From contig CM067507.1 of assembly GCA_034509495.1 (NCBI GenBank), positions 18,203,102 to 18,267,101 of the forward strand: 64,000 bases of DNA. Reading direction: 5' to 3'. Shown one piece after another: positions 48,001 through 56,451 of this stretch. Positions within the stretch are counted from its first letter, which is position 1. Each line of letters opens with the position of its first letter. The translations under genes were made by a program, and so were the position numbers. Origin of the DNA: Acestrorhynchus altus (lineage: Eukaryota > Chordata > Actinopteri > Characiformes > Acestrorhynchidae). The notes beneath the pieces are model-generated. The model did not search any database. It worked only from the letters and a program-made list of their open reading frames with translations, and was not told the DNA's origin.

Positions 48001-49331
48001 ATAAGTAAAACACCTAAAGCTTCCGCAAGTTTGACATTATTGCAAAACTGTTGAACAAAAAAATTGAGGGACAAAAGGGGCGAGAACGATGCAAATCTTA
48101 TCTGTTCCTACAGCCCTCCCTCTTCATCCTTAGTCTTGCAGCCTGCAGGCCCTGCTGCAAATGAATAGCCGTATAACGTCTGCTCTAACTGTCCACAGCA
48201 GCAGATGCTTGGCTCCGTCTGCTCCAGCCCCCTACAGCTCCCACACGAGCTGTCAAGCAGTGAAAAAGCTCACTGCGGAGTGCTATCAAAGCCTGCTATA
48301 GCCAAGAGGGCCAGCTCGTTAGCTTAGCCGTGCTACACTAACGTCATACTCTGGATGTGAACACAGCAACCCGGGGGGGGAGGGGGGAGATGATGGGGGT
48401 GCATCAAGTCAAAGGCTTAGCCTTAGTGAGGGAGCCCTAAATATGCCTTCTGAAAGAGTTCTAAAAAGCAGCATTTTCTCTGTTGTGTCTGCAAACTGCG
48501 GCAGAGCCTTCATCCTCTCTAACGCGGCCGTGGAGTTTCTGGCTGGATGGACAGTGAGTGGGCTGAAGCAGGCAGCCATTCCTGAGCTTTGTTGACTGCC
48601 AGGTCACAGACGGGCATAAACAGAAGCTTATTCCGCTAAATGCGTCGCGTACGCAGGCATGAACAGTGAAACTAGAGGCAATTGGTTGGAAAATGAATGC
48701 AATGTGTGTGGCAGCCACATGCAGGCACATGGCGACCAAAGACCACATTAGCAGAGCATCCTGATATCCCGTGGTTCTTTACCAGGCATAAGAAAAGAAT
48801 ACAAGATTAAAGAATCACTAAAGGCAAAAATCTATGAGAACTGCAGGACATGCTCATGCTTTTTTAAAAGCAAACTATACTTTTATCAAGAGTCCTGCTA
48901 TTTGAGCTTAAGCCAAAACTATAGCCCAGCAACAATGGGGCTCGAGTTCCCAGTGTCTAAATGCATGCAATTATTCATTTTCCACCTCTTCACCCACATC
49001 TGACAATTTATGGCCTGAGGATTTATATTCAGCAGCCTTTATAAGAAACCATCCCGATATGTCTACCCACAGTCACAGGAACATGTGAAGGGTCTCATAC
49101 ACATGAAGATGAGAAGAGACAGTGATGAAAAAAGACAGAGAGAGAGCACAAAGACAAAGTACAACCAGAGAGAGTTCAGCACAGCATGAAAACAGCAGAA
49201 ATTTGAATTGCAGCATTCTTACCGTTCCACCCACGATCCTACCAAGTGGGTACCATGCCCTCTCATCAAACCAGTTGAGGAATTCATAAAAGCCATTAGT
49301 ACTGAGGTGATGAGTTGATCTGTAATTGAAC
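24201..49331 (-). CDS. stt3b: stt3b, oligosaccharyltransferase catalytic subunit STT3B, lacking only exon 1
   Basis: Fifteen exons in transcript order: 49331-49223, 45112-44825, 41805-41740, 37350-37251, 31218-31120, 30946-30800, 30359-30311, 28986-28832, 28251-28040, 27141-26954, 26836-26665, 25156-24983, 24812-24699, 24622-24416, 24281-24201. All phases agree and give 719 residues plus TAG. STT3B is the multi-pass ER-membrane catalytic subunit of the OST-B complex, which transfers lipid-linked glycan to Asn in N-X-S/T, often after translation. Seen: GSFDNEGIAIF, SVSEHQPTTW, the catalytic WWDYG (26754-26740, fragment residues 499-503), the conserved double sequon NNTWNNSH, an acidic cytosolic loop (PPVEDSSDEDDKR) characteristic of STT3B rather than STT3A, and the Lys-rich tail. 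The start codon, first membrane segment and HEFDPW motif belong to exon 1, not found here. Confidence 0.97.
24416..24622 (-). CDS. stt3b: stt3b exon 15
   Basis: 69 codons, phase 0 at both ends. Starts LDFRTPPGFDRTRNAEIGNK, then HLEEAFTSEHWLVRIYRVK, and ends KQKYTSKK. The donor is gtgccc, a weak match beyond GT, yet the downstream exon joins in phase to the expected tail. The following intron is only 134 nt. Confidence 0.95.
24699..24812 (-). CDS. stt3b: stt3b exon 14
   Basis: 38 codons, phase 0 at both ends: ESDYFTPQGEFRVDKAGSP, TLLNCLMYKMSYYRFGEMQ. Part of the lumenal C-terminal domain. Donor gtgagc, acceptor ctcctgcag-like (gtgcag). Confidence 0.97.
24983..25156 (-). CDS. stt3b: stt3b exon 13
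   Basis: 58 codons, phase 0 at both ends: VGKAMSSNESAAYEIMKSL, DVDYVLIIFGGVIGYSGDD, INKFLWMVRIAEGEHPKDIR. Lumenal domain next to the WWDYG core. Donor gtaggt. Confidence 0.97.
25157..26664 (-). other. stt3b: stt3b intron
   Basis: 1.5 kb with no coding signal. Positions 26390-26470 resemble one end of a hAT-like repeat (ATCGATTATATCGACTAACTG then CAGCCCTAA), but no partner end was found. Confidence 0.5.
26665..26836 (-). CDS. stt3b: stt3b exon 12 with the WWDYG motif
   Basis: 172 nt. Reads RNILDDFREAYYWLRQNTDE, then VMSWWDYGYQIAGMANRTTL and VDNNTWNNSHIAL. WWDYG recognises the +2 Ser/Thr of the acceptor sequon. Both Asn of the NNT/NNS pair, which carry glycans in eukaryotic STT3 proteins, are kept. 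Donor is gtcagt (C at +3, uncommon). Confidence 0.97.
26954..27141 (-). CDS. stt3b: stt3b exon 11
   Basis: 188 nt, phase 0 to phase 2. Reads AGKLRKHVSEQDRPEEGLGP, then a membrane segment (SIVTMLMLMLLMMFAVH) and WVTSNAYSSPSVVLASYNHD. This is the last transmembrane helix before the lumenal domain. Confidence 0.97.
28040..28251 (-). CDS. stt3b: stt3b exon 10
   Basis: 212 nt, phase 1 to phase 0. Membrane segments ALYAISAVYFAGVMVRLML and TPVVCMLSAIAFSSVFEHYL, then the acidic loop PPVEDSSDEDDKRNSGNLYD. VMVRLML contains the Arg that contacts the peptide in STT3 structures. Donor gtaatc. Confidence 0.97.
28832..28986 (-). CDS. stt3b: stt3b exon 9 with the SVSEHQP loop
   Basis: 155 nt, phase 2 to phase 1. 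Reads YAKIHIPIIASVSEHQPTTW, VSFFFDLHILVCTFPAGLWF and CIKNINDERVF. SVSEHQP belongs to external loop 5, whose Glu helps hold metal and acceptor Asn. Donor gtgagt. Confidence 0.97.
28987..30310 (-). other. stt3b: stt3b intron
   Basis: Non-coding. The only recognisable content is the Tc1 relic at 29672-29935 on the + strand. Confidence 0.6.
29672..29935 (+). pseudogene. Tc1-like transposon 5' relic
   Basis: Reads a decayed N-terminal region (KDGSSFHRGQIMTAT, QSISNSRTS) similar to the KRKDLSDFDKGQIV...GQSISKTAG start of a Tc1-like transposase, preceded by CAGTGGCATCTGTCAAGG. Stops interrupt it, and no catalytic part is present. Confidence 0.5.
30311..30359 (-). CDS. stt3b: stt3b exon 8 (49 nt)
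   Basis: A micro-exon, phase 1 to phase 2: YIAPWSGRFYSLWDT with a split Gly at each end. Acceptor gttttcag, donor gtaagt. Found by homology and phase because it is far below ORF-length limits. Confidence 0.96.
30800..30946 (-). CDS. stt3b: stt3b exon 7
   Basis: 147 nt. VFALLQAYAFLQYLKDRLTK, then QEFQTLFFLGVSLAAGVVF and LTVIYLTYT, giving a membrane helix. Acceptor tctctgcag, donor gtgaga. Confidence 0.97.
31120..31218 (-). CDS. stt3b: stt3b exon 6
   Basis: 99 nt, phase 1 at both ends. YSTFYIMGLVLSMQIPFVGF then QPIRTSEHMAA. Acceptor cttttccag, donor gtaggt. Confidence 0.96.
33030..34760 (+). mobile_element. Decayed LINE (non-LTR retrotransposon) fragment
   Basis: The + strand reads GVPPGDSIVLLGELNAHMGN then DSETWKG near 33170-33250, which is the GDFNAHVG motif of the LINE endonuclease. 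Later blocks read QWKEYFEDLLNP near 33920, LKALDVVWMSWLTWLC near 34090 and IPTLTYGQ near 34540, matching the linker, reverse transcriptase and post-RT parts of a common fish LINE. Frameshifts and stops are frequent and the RT core is mostly missing. Confidence 0.75.
35538..36316 (-). mobile_element. LINE 3' fragment (end of reverse transcriptase and 3' UTR)
   Basis: The - strand frame reads FKYLGFQLNTKLDWSVNT, LYKRGQSRLHLLRKLRSFGV and NDSHPMHETLAALGSSFSER, then a shifted RSFLPAAVRMYN. This is the typical C-terminal end of fish LINE polymerases. The fragment ends in the - strand 3' tail corresponding to TTTATTAGTCCCGCAGTGGG on +. It is 5' truncated, as usual for LINE copies. Confidence 0.8.
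37251..37350 (-). CDS. stt3b: stt3b exon 5
   Basis: 100 nt, phase 0 to phase 1. VSAWGGYVFIINLIPLHVF, VLLLMQRYSRRLYI. Acceptor gttccag, donor gtgagt. The intron after it (31219-37250) holds two LINE fragments. Confidence 0.97.
38805..38845. repeat. (TA)n microsatellite containing an undetermined base
   Basis: A run of TA units followed by a single n at 38844, so repeat length and the neighbouring base are uncertain in this assembly. Confidence 0.95.
39253..40660 (-). mobile_element. Full-length Tc1-like transposon
   Basis: 1408 bp, bordered by TA on both sides. Ends CAGTGGGGAAAATAAGTAT match in inverse for 19 bases. An inner copy of the end motif (AAATAAGTATTTGGTCA near 39437) repeats the outer AAATAAGTATTTAGTCA, recalling the inverted/direct repeat structure of Sleeping-Beauty-like elements. 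It encloses an uninterrupted transposase frame on the - strand. Confidence 0.93.
39470..40492 (-). CDS. Tc1-like transposase, 340 aa, uninterrupted but with Lys at the third catalytic position
   Basis: Domains: paired-like helix-turn-helix DNA binding (about residues 1-110, with KELSEDTRNRIVDLHQAGKT and GVKKSTVGAIIRKW), a basic/GRPR-like stretch (LPRSGAPRKIS), then the DDE domain. Catalytic Asp are at residues 153 (IWSDETKVELFG) and 244 (FQHDNDPKHT). The third acidic residue, expected at 279 in the usual NPIENLW with 34 residues between, is Lys (NPIKNLW; codon AAA at 39658-39656). Length and spacing match Sleeping Beauty-type transposases (340 aa; 153/244/279). The protein should therefore bind its ends but not cut DNA. 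The change is consistent with one G-to-A transition at a former CpG. Confidence 0.93.
   Translation of the reverse strand: MVKTKELSEDTRNRIVDLHQAGKTESAIGKQLGVKKSTVGAIIRKWKTYKTTTNLPRSGAPRKISARGVKMITRTVRKNPRTTRGDLVNDLQKAGTNVTKATISNTLRRQGLRSCSARRVPLLKPVHIQARLKFAREHLDVPEEYWENVIWSDETKVELFGKNTTRRVWRTVNAELHPKNTIPTVKHGGGNIMLWGCFSAKGPGRLVRVHEKMNGAMYCEILGANLLPSARAMKMKRGWVFQHDNDPKHTARATKEWLHKKHFKVLEWPSQSPNLNPIKNLWRELKVCVARRQPQNITALEEICMEEWANIPATVCANLVKTYRNRLTSVIANRGYTTKY
40690..40895 (-). mobile_element. tRNA-derived SINE, 5' half
   Basis: On the - strand: GGCTAAGATGCTACCACTAT, then a pol III B-box-like GGTTCGAATCC, then GGGGGGTGGGTAGATGGCGC. Same family as 45840-46205, but lacking its 3' half. It lies 30 bp from the Tc1 right end. 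Confidence 0.75.
41740..41805 (-). CDS. stt3b: stt3b exon 4 (66 nt)
   Basis: 22 codons, phase 0 at both ends: VKSVKTGSVFWTIGCCLSY then FYM. Acceptor ctttcag, donor gtgagt. The intron after it (37351-41739) contains the intact-ORF Tc1 element. Confidence 0.96.
41806..44824 (-). other. stt3b: stt3b intron
   Basis: Non-coding. A (GT)n run lies at 42046-42075. 44160-44240 resembles one end of a fish MITE (CACTGACATGCCAAAAATCA), partner not found. No other structure seen. Confidence 0.55.
44825..45112 (-). CDS. stt3b: stt3b exon 3
   Basis: 96 codons, phase 0 at both ends. VYPGLMVTAGLIHYLLNLLH, VHIRDVCVFLAPIFSGLTAI, LTRELWNQGAGLLAACFIAI, VPGYISRSVAGSFDNEGIAI, ending YYLW. The Asp of SFDNEG is the second acidic metal/dolichol-site motif of STT3. 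Donor gtaagc. Confidence 0.97.
45840..46205 (-). mobile_element. tRNA-derived SINE, full-length-like copy
   Basis: Minus strand starts GGCTAAGGCGCTACCACTAT with a B-box-like GTGCGAATCC, then GGGGGGTGGGTAGATGG, GCGGCAGTTCAAAAAGAGGC and a tail ending near AAAAAATTGG. Body blocks match 3436-3770 and 40690-40895. Confidence 0.8.
47171..47353. mobile_element. Palindromic MITE, 183 bp, TA-flanked
   Basis: Ends CCGTATTTTTCAGACTATAA and (inverse) CCGTATTTTCCGGACTATAA are near-identical inverted repeats; both ends are bordered by TA. GCGGCTTATA units recur inside (47223, 47302). A widespread fish repeat type; non-coding. Confidence 0.8.
49223..49331 (-). CDS. stt3b: stt3b exon 2
   Basis: 109 nt: one G finishing the Trp of the DPW motif, then FNYRSTHHLSTNGFYEFLNW and FDERAWYPLGRIVGGT. 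Acceptor ttgtag, donor gtaaga. The DPW itself is in exon 1, upstream. Confidence 0.96.
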
Positions 49332-50088
49332 CTACAATTTGAGAGGAGAGAGAGAAATCGGGACAGACACAGTCATTATTAAAACAGTCAGATTAAGGAT
49401 ACTATTCATTTACATGTACATCTGCAATTCATTCACTGAGCAATCTGTTTCCACAAGAGCTGGAAACAGTCGGAGATTCCTACTGTGAGTGTTGGCGAAC
49501 ATATGCATCTCCTGTAATTGGGACGTGATAATCAGGACAGGAATCCCTTATGCCAAGTTCTCCCCCTCTCTGCTTGTGTCTATTTGGTCGACTTGGACCC
49601 ATTTTCCATTCAGGGGAGCCACAAAAGAAAGCTTTCAAGAACTGCGCAGAAAATCTAGGCTTTGATGAGAAAACAATGAATCTGCACACAGATTAGACAG
49701 GAGCTGAAAACAAAATCAAAGAATTTGATTACCAAACTGTATTAGGCAGCTGCGGATCAGCCGGATGTTTGATTCTCTGGCAGGCCTCAGGGAAAAAAAA
49801 TGTATGAAGATAATCACTGATGAGTACTGTCAAGTTTTCCCAAAGAATGCACCTCAAGAATCCAATCCTGCTTTTGCTGGTAGCTGGTTTCAGATGGTCT
49901 AAGCTGGTCTTTGGTGTCAAGGCGGATTAACTGGTCATCCATGGAAGCAGACCAGTGCATATGCATTTTCATGTAGGTTTTAAATATTAGCTGGTCAATC
50001 AGCATGAACAAGCTGGCCATCAAGCTGTTGATAGTTGATGGCAGCTCTTATATAAATATTAACTCCTCATTCACAGAATCCTTTATAG

Positions 50089-50277
50089 CACTGGTCCCCA
50101 ACCTATTTTTCACCGTGGACCAATGGCAACTTCATAATTTTACTCTCTTGGACCCTTTTGGGGGGGTGGGGGGGTGTGAGATGTGTGGCACCGCTAATAC
50201 TCACAAGCTCTTCTCCTCTCCTAGGGGGTTGGGGGGCTGGTATTGTGCGGCCCGGTACCGGGGATTGGGGACCACTG
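50089..50277. mobile_element. hAT-like MITE, 189 bp
   Basis: Inverted ends CACTGGTCCCCAACC and CAGTGGTCCCCAATCCC. Flanked by CTTTATAG (50081-50088) and ATTTATAG (50278-50285), an 8-bp target duplication with one mismatch. Interior is G-rich and non-coding. Confidence 0.85.
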
Positions 50278-53200
50278 ATTTATAGGACCTTCAGTTTTAA
50301 GAGTACAGTTTTGTTGAGCTTGTTATACTTGAATCTTGCTCAGATAGTACTAAATCACACAAAACACGTACGTAAAGCAGAAATAAGCAGAAACCAGCGT
50401 AACCAGCTTCAGTGAGCAGCATTTTCAGGCTACCTCAGCACTTACTGCACATATAGGCAAAGTCTAGTGAAGTGCAGTTTCCCCATCTATCCACACAGTG
50501 AGTGGTTCAAACATGACTGCAGCCACCACTTGTGTGGACAGACTCCGAAAGCCCCCTTTGGCCTCCAGACTCTTCACCACCCCCACGTCAACTAATCTCT
50601 AGACACCTTGTATTTCTGTAGAGGCAGGAATCTTAGACATCCTCAGTGTGGAAAAGGGTAGAGTGGAATCTGATTAGACAGGTTCAGAGCTACCGCCCAC
50701 TTAGTATGCCTCTGATACTCCCAGCTAACCAGCAGATTTATGCTGCAGATTTCTCGCCACACACTGAGGCAAATAAGCTGGAGTTACTTGTATATTTATG
50801 CAAGACTAACAGACATTAAAAACAGTACAATATCTAAGCTCCCTCTGTGTGTGGTTTGATGCGAGACCATTGATCCATCAATCTTAGCTGGGTCCAGGCA
50901 GCAAATATGCAGTTTATGAGGGCTGTGTACTGGCTACAGATGAAACCGTATCAAAATTTAACATCACAATTATCCTGGCCAAAATGATCACGCATTATCA
51001 GTGTTATCACGGTATTGTTACAATGATAAGTACACAAACTCAACTCGCTCCAACAAGTTTATACTGAACCACATCTGAACACATCTTAATGTGCCTTTGT
51101 AGTAGAGGTCTCATTTTTAACTGCAATTGCAGCATTAATGGCCAATACTGCTGCTCCTTCTGCTACACTGCTCTCTCTGGGACCTAATACCAGCATTTAG
51201 GTCTAATCAAACCTTAACAAAGTCTTAAGTCTCAAATGTTCAGTTTTAGGCAAGTCTGATAAAGAGGTCTACTGCTTCTGTACAGAAGTTACAAACTGTT
51301 ATTAAATGAGCAGTAGTACAGATGAGCTTATATTTTAAATAAGCACTATTAAAAACACAAACGTGCAACAAAGCCATTCATTATGAGCATCCTCAACCTT
51401 TTAAACTAATGAACATCTACAAAATGGTTTCATAAAGGCATCCTCCTGGATGATGTTGCGGCTCCACCTTAAATGCAACAGCAGTCACATTTTACTTTGA
51501 ACGTTGCCACTAACTTGTGAACTAAATCCAACTGAGCTAACGTGGCTTTGTTTTCTAAAAACAAGAGACATCTCAGGTCTCTAGTTTAGCTGTAATGTTA
51601 CTAACCTTCAGTAAAACAACTTATAGCTGATATGAGTTTCTTTAAAACGTGCAATTAGCTCAGAAGTTTGCATTCATCGTTTTCTGCTCCACCTTAAATG
51701 CTGTATTTTAAGGTAGAATGAAAGCAGTTACATTCAGATTGAATGAAAAACAACTTTGTCATTCTGGAAATCTGATTAAAAGGAAACCATCAAACCATAT
51801 TCATACAACCAAACCATCCAATACTCCACCCCTGCACATAAAATGAACAAGAATAGTAGGTGTGTAACTGTTCCTGTATTCTTACAGAAACATCTCAATT
51901 TGGAGCACACAGGTGAGTGAAGAACACGCAGTAAGCATTAAGCTATGAAATCTCTCAGCTCTGTTTGCAGAGAAATGATTAAAAAGCAAGTACCTCAACC
52001 CTGGATATTTTCCATTTTATTTTATTCATGGCGGATCGGATATATCAACGTTGGTGTGCGATAGTTGTGGGGTATTTGCATAGTCATGTAGAAAATGGAG
52101 TTGTTGATATTTTACTGCTGTATTTAAGGCTGTATCGACTACCTCAGCTGGGACTGTAGGCACTAGGAACACACTAACTTATATAACTGACTGTTTATGA
52201 AACCAATGAAAAGAAACATCTAGCCTTATACCTTTAGAGGGTTTTGTCAATTTTAAAGCTAGAGTTGAGGTAGTGCAGTTAGTCTAGCATGAGGCTGCTT
52301 TTCCCCGCAAAGTGCAAACAAAAGAATGGAAACCGATCTTACTTTCATTTTAATAGCATAGCAAATCGGAGTTTGTGCTGAATGTATTGTATTAATACAG
52401 AGTTCTGAGAACTGCTCCTAACATACTGCCTTTCAAAATGAAATGGATTTAAATTCTTAAAATTGCTGATCATTAAGATGGATGCACAAATGCAGTCAAG
52501 GGAGCCTCTTTAATTTGTAATATGAATTTGATGATGATGATCCCCAACACATTTTTATAGTACTAAAAACACAGACCCTAATGTAAACACACTGACTGCA
52601 TGCAAACACCAGAGAGCTGATTGTTGTACAGCAATAAAGAGGAGGAGCTTTTGTTAACGCTGGCAGGTGGAGAAGGCAGCAGTGTCAATTTTGCAAATGA
52701 ACTATTGAGGTGCACCTGTGTCACCAACCAATCACATTTGTTTCAGATTCTGAGCGGTATGCACCTTAGCGTGCAGCCTCTGTGCCGAGCTCATCCACAA
52801 TTGTTACCATGGCTGTCCCTGTGTCTGCAATAGGTACGAACCTGTTTGCAATCATCCTTCAAATACACTCAGCATTTCACAGCAAATTCAGAAAAGCAAT
52901 CATCCATACAATCCAATTCAAAGACCTGTCCACATGGGGGCATCACGCACAATTCCAATACCCTCGTGCCTAATATTAAGATGAGCTGCTTGTGGTTCAG
53001 GAGGGTACACAGTGGAATATCTACATTGACATTAAAGGAGAAAGCACATGGAAAGAGCTGAACACGACACAGCTTAGACAAGAAACAAAACCCAAATAAA
53101 AGGCATAGGAGAAAAGTGAGAATGCTTTTTTACTTCAAAAATAATAAATCAGATACATTTCCATGATAAAAAGATGTCTTTGTTGTCATGGTAACTGGAG

Positions 53201-54289
53201 CATTCTCAATGTCTGGCTAGTTTCCGCATTCAGCCAGCCATCAGATTAATGACCACCCAATCTGATAGCACAACCCTTTCACAGCCAGGACAAAATGGCA
53301 GCATTCAGGTGGTGATCTGGCAACCTGCTGGCTTCTGAGAGCAACATGAGTGGGAGTAACAGGAGGGCTGGAATTCATGGATGTGCAGCAAGCACACTAG
53401 AACACAAACCCTATTCCAGGTTTCTCCTGCCATATGCTACTCCTCAGACCCTTTGCTTGTAACTTTGTAGGAGTGGCAAGATGGAAATGTCACCTTCGCA
53501 GATTAACCTCCCTCCCAGACACTTCCATCACTCCCTCCTAAATCTCTTAACACTGCTCCCATTTTCATAAACTCAATTTCACACTGTGTGGATATACATG
53601 GAGGTCTTTGATAAGAGGTCTCACCCAGCTGTATTAAGCTAGAGAAGCAAGTAAAGCACAGTGCAGAATGGATGGACCTAGACTTCAGTGCTTAAATTAA
53701 GAACGGAACTCAGGAGTGAAAGCGTGCTTCTTTTAGAAAAGTCTTGAAGCGTGGGCGTCCGTGAAAAATAAGAACATGGTAGTTTCTGAACCTTCCGTGA
53801 ACAGGATCTGATGTTGACTCACTGAATTGCAAGGCCGATTGTGTGGGTCACATACTGAGAATGCAGTATGTGCTCGATAACTCCGCTAAAATTAAGGCAG
53901 CTCGAACAGTCACAGCTGCAGAAAGAGCAGGGCGGTGCTTCAGGCAGTTCAGTTCTACAGTTTCCAAAAATGAAATGGATACCAAGAAGCTCTTAACATA
54001 TGATCAGTTCAGAGAGGGTCAGCAGGCGCAAAGAGAGTAATGAGACTGGCTTATTAAAAAGCAAGATCCATAAAATCCATATGATCCAACGTCCCTATTC
54101 TACATTTCATATCCTCTCATCCAGCCCAACTAAACTCTGGGCCAGAAGTGAGAAAGGTTCTCACCGATTAAATGACTTAAATCAGAGGGTTTGACATGGC
54201 TACCTACTGTTATCATCCTGACTCCAAATAGAGCACTAAGCAGGGGTGAAAACATCTTAAAGGTTTGCTTAAAGGGAGAAGCTCAGCCA

Positions 54290-54445
54290 TTTGCTGAGTG
54301 GTGACTCAGTAGTTAGAGGGCTGAGTTACTGATCACAAGATTGTGAGTTCAATCAGCTGCCACTGCTTGATGTATGAGCAAGGCCCTCGTCTTGACCCTA
54401 CATTCTGACCCCAGTTTTCCAATCTGGCATATGCAAAAAGAAAAA
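54290..54445 (+). mobile_element. tRNA-derived SINE
   Basis: Reads GGTGACTCAGTAGTTAGAGG, a B-box-like GTGAGTTCAATC, then AGCAAGGCCCTCGTCTTGAC and an A-rich tail. The order (variable head, AGCTGCCACTG, AGCAAGGCCCT) is that of a common ostariophysan SINE. Confidence 0.7.
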
Positions 54446-56244
54446 AAAAACCCAGAATAATTACAATAAAAACACAGATTTTAATATTTGTGTCACTGCC
54501 AGGTCCTAAGCAGCTTGTCACAGTGCTGTTTCTATTGCTTAATCAGTCTGATCCAGCGGAAATATTGGAAAGTCAGAAAATAGTCACAAAAGCCAAGAAC
54601 GAAGATTTTGCTGTGTACAAGCATCATCAAAAGTACTTATGACCACACTCAGCTACTTTAAGCAAGGCAAAACGGGTTTCTCTAAATAACAGAATGCCAA
54701 GAAATGCGCAAAGCTGACAAAATTCAGAAAATGTCTGAAATACCAGGATTGAGTTCATTATTTCTAATCTACAATTTACAACTTGAAATCAGCAACCAGT
54801 TGAGCACCATGCAAACCTTGAACTTGTGAGGTAAAAAAAAAAACAAAAACACGGCAGACAGAAATCAGGCTGAGCAATATATCATTCATTTGTGATGTCC
54901 TGAGATGAATTTCGTACAAGAAACAAAAAAATAAAATCATAGCTGTTACGCACAATAGCAGCTGTGTGTATGGAAACCAAACCATTTGCACATAAACAAG
55001 CCATTCTTTTTTGGAATTCGAGGGATGACAAACATCGTGATTAAAGGTCAGTATTTAAATATGCTGCATGTTGTGTTTCTGGATATTTTAACATTATACT
55101 TTTGTAAGGTCTTTACCAAACTGTAGAACAACTTCTTTAAAGCTTCTTGAGAAAGGAGTTCAGTAATATCAACAAGCCCTACTTTCAGGATGGCAGTCAG
55201 TGCTCTTTTTTTATATTTCATGTACTTTAGTTGATTCTCTATAAAGAACAGTGTTAGACTGCAAATAAACAGGACTATCTGACATTGATCAAACATATCA
55301 CAGTTAAGGAAAGTGTGAGGAAGTCAGTACAGCACTCAATGAGGGGTAGATATGCCCCCACCTTAGTAGATAAATAAGCCTCTTAACCCCAGTGGCAAAT
55401 AAAGCACACATTTGTTTTTTTAGAGTAATCAGAGACAACTCTCTAGGTTCTCTATTCATCTTCAGAGCAGGGAATATCCAGGTATTCTTCCACCGATTTA
55501 TTTGCATCATTCACATTTGCATGTCACAGTTTTTTATTTTTTTGCATACTGGTGCTCTGTGTTTCCATGTCACAGCTATCTTCCTCAAAATCAAAAGCAC
55601 AAAGCAGAACAGTTACACTGTAACGTAAGACAATGTTGCGTGTGATGATGCTTCCAGTTCATTGTTAACTCTTCAAGTTTGATGTGTAATTTGAAGATTC
55701 CAACAAAACATCCCACAGAACACTGTTAGAGCTGTACTAAGTACCAAATGGATAAAGAAATGAGAACTGCTTAAAAACTGCTGATCAGACAGCTCTGGGT
55801 ATGGATCTAATATTCTAATTCATGCATCACATGTGACTGACATCCTGTAAGACACACACTGCCTGCTTCAGCACTTATACTGATCTCGACAAAGCAGCAC
55901 GAGGGAGCCAGGAAGAAACGAGCGAATCGGGCTCATGTATATGCAGGGGCAGCTGTAGACCCGCTCTGTACACTCATGACAGATGTGGCGATGCCTTCAA
56001 ACCTTTAAACTTTACTGCTGAGTCCACACAGATTGCGGGTTTGACAGGTGGGACAAACAGACGTCAGAACAGACACGTAAACAAATGCATGAACATGCGT
56101 TGTGAACATGAGTTAGATTTCATTTGCTCATTTTTCCGGAGTGAGGGAACTCGAAAGAGCAAGAAAACATTAGAATATTAACATTTATAGAATAATGTTC
56201 ATGTTCATGCACAGGTATATTTGGGCCACACAAGCAAAATTAAC

Positions 56245-56440
56245 CTCTGGTGTGGTGGCTTGGTGGTTAGCACATTGGCCTCCATAGCCGTTTCTGAGTG
56301 GAGTTTCCATGTTCTCCCAGTGTCTGTGGTTTCCTCCCACATTCCAAATACATCAGGTGAACTGGCTGTTCTAAAGTGCCCTGGTGTGTATATGTATGCG
56401 TGAGTGTCTGTATGGCCAGATATAGATTGGTGCTCTGCTC
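56245..56440 (+). mobile_element. tRNA-derived SINE-like retroposon
   Basis: Reads GGTGGCTTGGTGGTTAGCAC, GAGTGGAGTTTCCATGTTCT and GGTTTCCTCCCACATTCCA, a block order found in many fish retroposon copies. Its 3' side abuts the Tc1 element at 56452, which suggests that the Tc1 landed in or beside it. Confidence 0.7.
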
Positions 56441-56451
56441 TTCCCCCCCTA

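Larger units (their letters stand above)
45113..49222 (-). other. stt3b: stt3b intron
   Basis: Contains the SINE at 45840-46205 and a MITE at 47171-47353. A G/C-richer block at 48100-48760 with a G run at 48373-48387 has no coding match. Confidence 0.6.

Noticed and set aside
53843..54040. 65-codon + strand frame (start MGHILRMQYV)
   Set aside because: Short, no family, no splice sites and no repeat support; consistent with chance.
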